Shown: one piece after another, positions 63,408-64,000 of the stretch
How the letters are laid out: each line of letters starts with the position of its first letter
How positions within the stretch are numbered: position 1 is the first letter of the stretch
Assembly (NCBI RefSeq): GCF_024868665.1
Contig: NC_079905.1
Coordinates: 4,845,658 to 4,909,657 of the forward strand
From: Triplophysa rosa
Lineage: Eukaryota; Chordata; Actinopteri; Cypriniformes; Nemacheilidae
DNA length: 64,000 nucleotides
Direction of reading: 5' to 3'
Program-made: the position numbers and the translations under genes
The notes under the pieces: model-generated
What the model was told of the DNA's origin: nothing
The model's database searches: none
What the model saw: only the letters and a program-made list of their open reading frames with translations

Positions 63408-63863
63408 CTAACACGGGGAGGCACTCATACGCATGTGGGCGTGGTAGCGAGGTGGCAGCACCGCCGCTGGGGGCGTGGCCATTGGGAGAGAATGAGGGGT
63501 GGGGCCACCAGAATGGGAGGAGTGGAGGGTGTGAGGATAGGAAGAAGAGGAGGAAGAGGAAGCAGGTGGGAGGTGATAGCTGGCCGCGGAGGAGGGCCCT
63601 GATGAAGAGACTGGATTGGAGGGACCGCCACTCTTTGGCGGGGGAGGCAGAGGGGTCTGGTTGAGTTGAATGGAGATGTCGCTGGACACCTCAGAAGCAC
63701 TGCGTCCACGCTGAGGAGGCGGCCATGACTCAGGGTGAAGGTACTGGCCGCTGTAGTCGCTGCATTCAGACAGACGTGGGCGATAGAGTGCAGGATGTGG
63801 CCGGTACGTTTCCTCCTCTGCATAGCGTTTCATGAAGAGATAGACAGACATGACCCCAGCACC
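63408..63863 (-). CDS. cacng7: TARP gamma-7, last coding exon (partial gene)
   Basis: One exon of 152 codons after a tag acceptor at 63864-63866, ending TAG at 63408. It starts with the end of TM4 (GAGVMSVYLF), then KRYAEEETYRPHPALYRPRL, SECSDYSGQYLHPESW and SSDISIQLNQ, which match the gamma-7 cytosolic tail. The C-terminus is SASPC, the atypical PDZ-ligand form of type II TARPs gamma-5/gamma-7. Compared with human gamma-7 (ending STSPC) the distal tail carries an extra Ser/Pro/His-rich segment, including an eight-Ser run. Earlier exons lie beyond the right edge. Gamma-7 modulates calcium-permeable AMPA receptors in mammals (family knowledge). Confidence 0.92.
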   Translation of the reverse strand, partial: GAGVMSVYLFMKRYAEEETYRPHPALYRPRLSECSDYSGQYLHPESWPPPQRGRSASEVSSDISIQLNQTPLPPPPKSGGPSNPVSSSGPSSAASYHLPPASSSSSSSYPHTLHSSHSGGPTPHSLPMATPPAAVLPPRYHAHMRMSASPC

Positions 63864-63866
63864 CTA

Positions 63867-64000
63867 GCAAAAACAAAAGTAGCAAGTATGAGTATGATGA
63901 CTTTAGAGCTCGTTTTATCCGATTCTGTAAGACAGACTGTATAGTGGGATATTATAAGTTAACAGTACGCAGCGAATCAAGCCCACGGGCAGGTAAAGTT
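63867..64000 (-). other. cacng7 intron, cut by window edge
   Basis: Sequence immediately upstream of the last cacng7 exon on the minus strand; no further exon is visible before the window ends. Confidence 0.7.

Overview
The window looks like nuclear DNA of a ray-finned fish, most probably a cypriniform. The protein-coding exons are typical vertebrate neural and membrane genes with GT-AG introns. The spaces between them are full of short inverted-repeat DNA transposons and tRNA-derived SINEs of the kinds common in carp-like genomes. No bacterial, viral or CRISPR content was seen. I cannot name the species.

Layout, left to right. 1-8.8 kb: no gene recognised; a 111-bp tandem repeat, several MITE-like elements and AT-rich filler. 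8.84-12.5 kb (+): styk1, a membrane-anchored receptor-kinase-like protein with degraded catalytic motifs, nine coding exons. 15.2-22.55 kb (-): slc2a3 (GLUT3-type glucose transporter), ten coding exons, convergent with styk1; its CpG-rich 5' region lies near 23.2-23.5 kb. 27.6-32.47 kb (-): a neuronal pentraxin (NPTX1-like), five coding exons, with two large low-complexity insertions (an 11-residue Gly/His/Asn/Pro repeat and a 128-residue block about 40% His). 32.5-41.4 kb: repeat-rich spacer including a hAT-like element with an intact 8-bp target duplication and a MITE nested inside it. 41.47-43.8 kb (+): cacng6. 49.68-54.71 kb (-): cacng8 (TARP gamma-8). 63.41-63.86 kb (-): last coding exon of cacng7 (TARP gamma-7), running off the right edge.

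As a neighbourhood, cacng6, cacng8 and cacng7 are the fish counterpart of the mammalian CACNG7-CACNG8-CACNG6 cluster, but cacng6 lies on the opposite strand. TARPs and neuronal pentraxins both act on AMPA-receptor synapses, and GLUT3 is the main neuronal glucose transporter, so much of the window has a neuronal theme; this is context, not evidence of co-regulation. The most unusual feature is the histidine-rich neuronal pentraxin. All exon models were built by hand from reading frame, splice sites and family knowledge; every coding-exon phase closes.
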